Source: Porticoccus sp033791605 (GTDB lineage Bacteria > Pseudomonadota > Gammaproteobacteria > Pseudomonadales > Porticoccaceae). From it: 64,000 bases of DNA. The number at the start of each line of letters is the position of its first letter. Position 1 is the stretch's first letter. A program made the translations under genes and the position numbers. The notes beneath the pieces were generated by a model. It was given only the letters and a program-made list of their open reading frames with translations, made no database searches and was not told the DNA's origin. The DNA lies in assembly GCA_033791605.1 (NCBI GenBank), contig JASJGJ010000008.1, forward strand, positions 33,915 through 97,914, read 5' to 3'. Positions 63,178 through 64,000 of this stretch are shown one piece after another.

Positions 63178-63411
63178 ATGAATATGCCTTTTAATCAGCT
63201 GCAAGTGGGCGACAAAGCCCGAGTCAATGACTTCAAGGATGTTCCTGAGTCTTACAGGAATAGACTCATGAGTTTGGGTTTAACGCCTGGCACGCCTTTT
63301 TTAGTACAACACCGAGCCCCTTTGGGAGACCCGATAGCCATCCTTGTGCGAGGCTTCCGACTAAGCCTCAGAAGCCATGAAGCAGCGGGGCTATTGGTAG
63401 ATAAATTATGA
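63178..63411 (+). CDS. feoA: Ferrous iron transport protein FeoA
   Basis: A small SH3-like cytosolic protein, 77 residues, needed for FeoB-mediated Fe(II) uptake. It has the family run LQVGDKARVNDFKDVPESYR and LMSLGLTPGTPFLVQHRAPLGDPIAILVRGFRLSLR. I take the ATG at 63178 as start; another ATG is two codons later. Its stop overlaps the feoB ATG (ATGA) and it is controlled by the Fur box in front. Confidence 0.94.
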   Translation: MNMPFNQLQVGDKARVNDFKDVPESYRNRLMSLGLTPGTPFLVQHRAPLGDPIAILVRGFRLSLRSHEAAGLLVDKL

Positions 63412-64000
63412 GTCAAGAATTCACTATTGCCTTGGTAGGCAACCCTAACTGCGGCAAAACCACACTCTTTAATGCCCTTACTGGCACCCACCAAAAAGTG
63501 GGCAACTGGCCTGGAGTTACTGTAGAACAAAAGATTGGTCATTTTAAGCATGCCGGCGACAACTTTAAGTTAGTAGACCTACCCGGTACCTATTCGCTGC
63601 ATGTTTCCTGTGACGACGACTCCATAGACCAGCAAATTGCCCAACAGTTTATCTTAGAAAGCAGTGCCGACCTGATCATCAATATCATTGACGCCTCAAG
63701 TATTGAGCGTGGCCTTTACCTAACCACACAATTAATGGATGCAGGCGTTCCATTGGTTGTTGCACTGAACATGATGGATGTCGCTGATCAGAATGGTATC
63801 CATATAGATCCCTACGAACTTTCGGAAAAAATTGGTTTTCCTGTGGTTTCACTGGTAGCCAGCCGAAGTGAAGGGATAGGAACTCTAATTGATGTGGCCA
63901 GCAATTACCTTCATAAGGATCACCTCCGCCCCCACCCCGTCACCGTATCCGAGCCACTTGAGAATACGGCGACAAACATTCTATCCTTAATTAATCAACA
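63408..64000 (+). CDS. feoB: Ferrous iron transporter FeoB, 3'-truncated by window
   Basis: The N-terminal GTPase part of FeoB, the Fe(II) permease of the inner membrane. The frame is open to the window end (about 197 residues of the usual 750-800). G1 is VGNPNCGKTTLFNALTG, the switch region is QKVGNWPGVTVE, G3 is DLPGTYSL and G4 is ALNMMDVAD. The membrane domain lies beyond the window. The start overlaps the feoA stop. Confidence 0.96.
   Translation, partial: MSQEFTIALVGNPNCGKTTLFNALTGTHQKVGNWPGVTVEQKIGHFKHAGDNFKLVDLPGTYSLHVSCDDDSIDQQIAQQFILESSADLIINIIDASSIERGLYLTTQLMDAGVPLVVALNMMDVADQNGIHIDPYELSEKIGFPVVSLVASRSEGIGTLIDVASNYLHKDHLRPHPVTVSEPLENTATNILSLINQ

Overview
The window is chromosomal DNA from a gammaproteobacterium, most likely marine and of the Pseudomonadales/Cellvibrionales type. 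That placement is inferred from conserved gene order, not from a database search. The orders used are lptG-lptF back to back with pepA-holC-x-valS; prfB-lysS; rpsP-rimM-trmD-rplS; and xerD-dsbC-hom-thrC-recJ. A phasin with PHA-associated genes fits the same group. The sequence is AT-moderate and most genes are intact, but several intergenic stretches hold decayed gene pieces.

Layout. 1-9.6 kb: the 3' part of pckA, small regulators, the complete mlaFEDCB lipid-transport operon, a YiiX-type hydrolase, and a polyhydroxyalkanoate group (PHA-system protein, TetR regulator, phasin). 9.6-22 kb: housekeeping genes (RDD protein, lptG/lptF, pepA-holC-hypothetical-valS, a diguanylate cyclase, lysS and prfB with its programmed frameshift). 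22-34.7 kb: a metal-resistance block with a CueR-like regulator plus PF03773 permease, a cusCBA-type RND efflux operon led by a Met/His-rich small membrane protein, a thioredoxin-like protein, uup, and arsR-acr3. Two promoters here have the 19-bp spacer of MerR-family regulation, and two near-identical boxes precede arsR and acr3.

34.7-42.8 kb is the accessory region. Genes on the minus strand (DUF3617-like protein, PF03773 permease plus CxxC thioredoxin, hotdog thioesterase) are separated by hairpins that look like integron attC sites. This suggests a gene-cassette array without an integron integrase in view. Beyond it lie a PP2C phosphatase fragment, IS-like short repeats, a 5' half of a tRNA, an intact autotransporter, a truncated membrane protein, the catalytic half of a tyrosine recombinase, and the 3' half of a tRNA-Leu with its terminator. 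This looks like a repeatedly invaded and eroded integration hotspot.

42.8-64 kb returns to core genome: recJ, a fadB/fadA-like beta-oxidation pair preceded by the stub of an acyl-CoA dehydrogenase gene, small hypotheticals and a HopJ-family protein, thrC-hom, dsbC, xerD, rplS-trmD-rimM-rpsP, ffh, a CcsA-like membrane protein, a CNNM/CorC transporter, two Nudix hydrolases, a YqfO-like protein, and feoA-feoB (cut by the window end) behind a good Fur box.

The strongest candidates for something not obvious are the cassette array at 35.3-38.1 kb with its tiny overlapping gene pair, and the two tRNA halves that bracket the autotransporter and the recombinase fragment.
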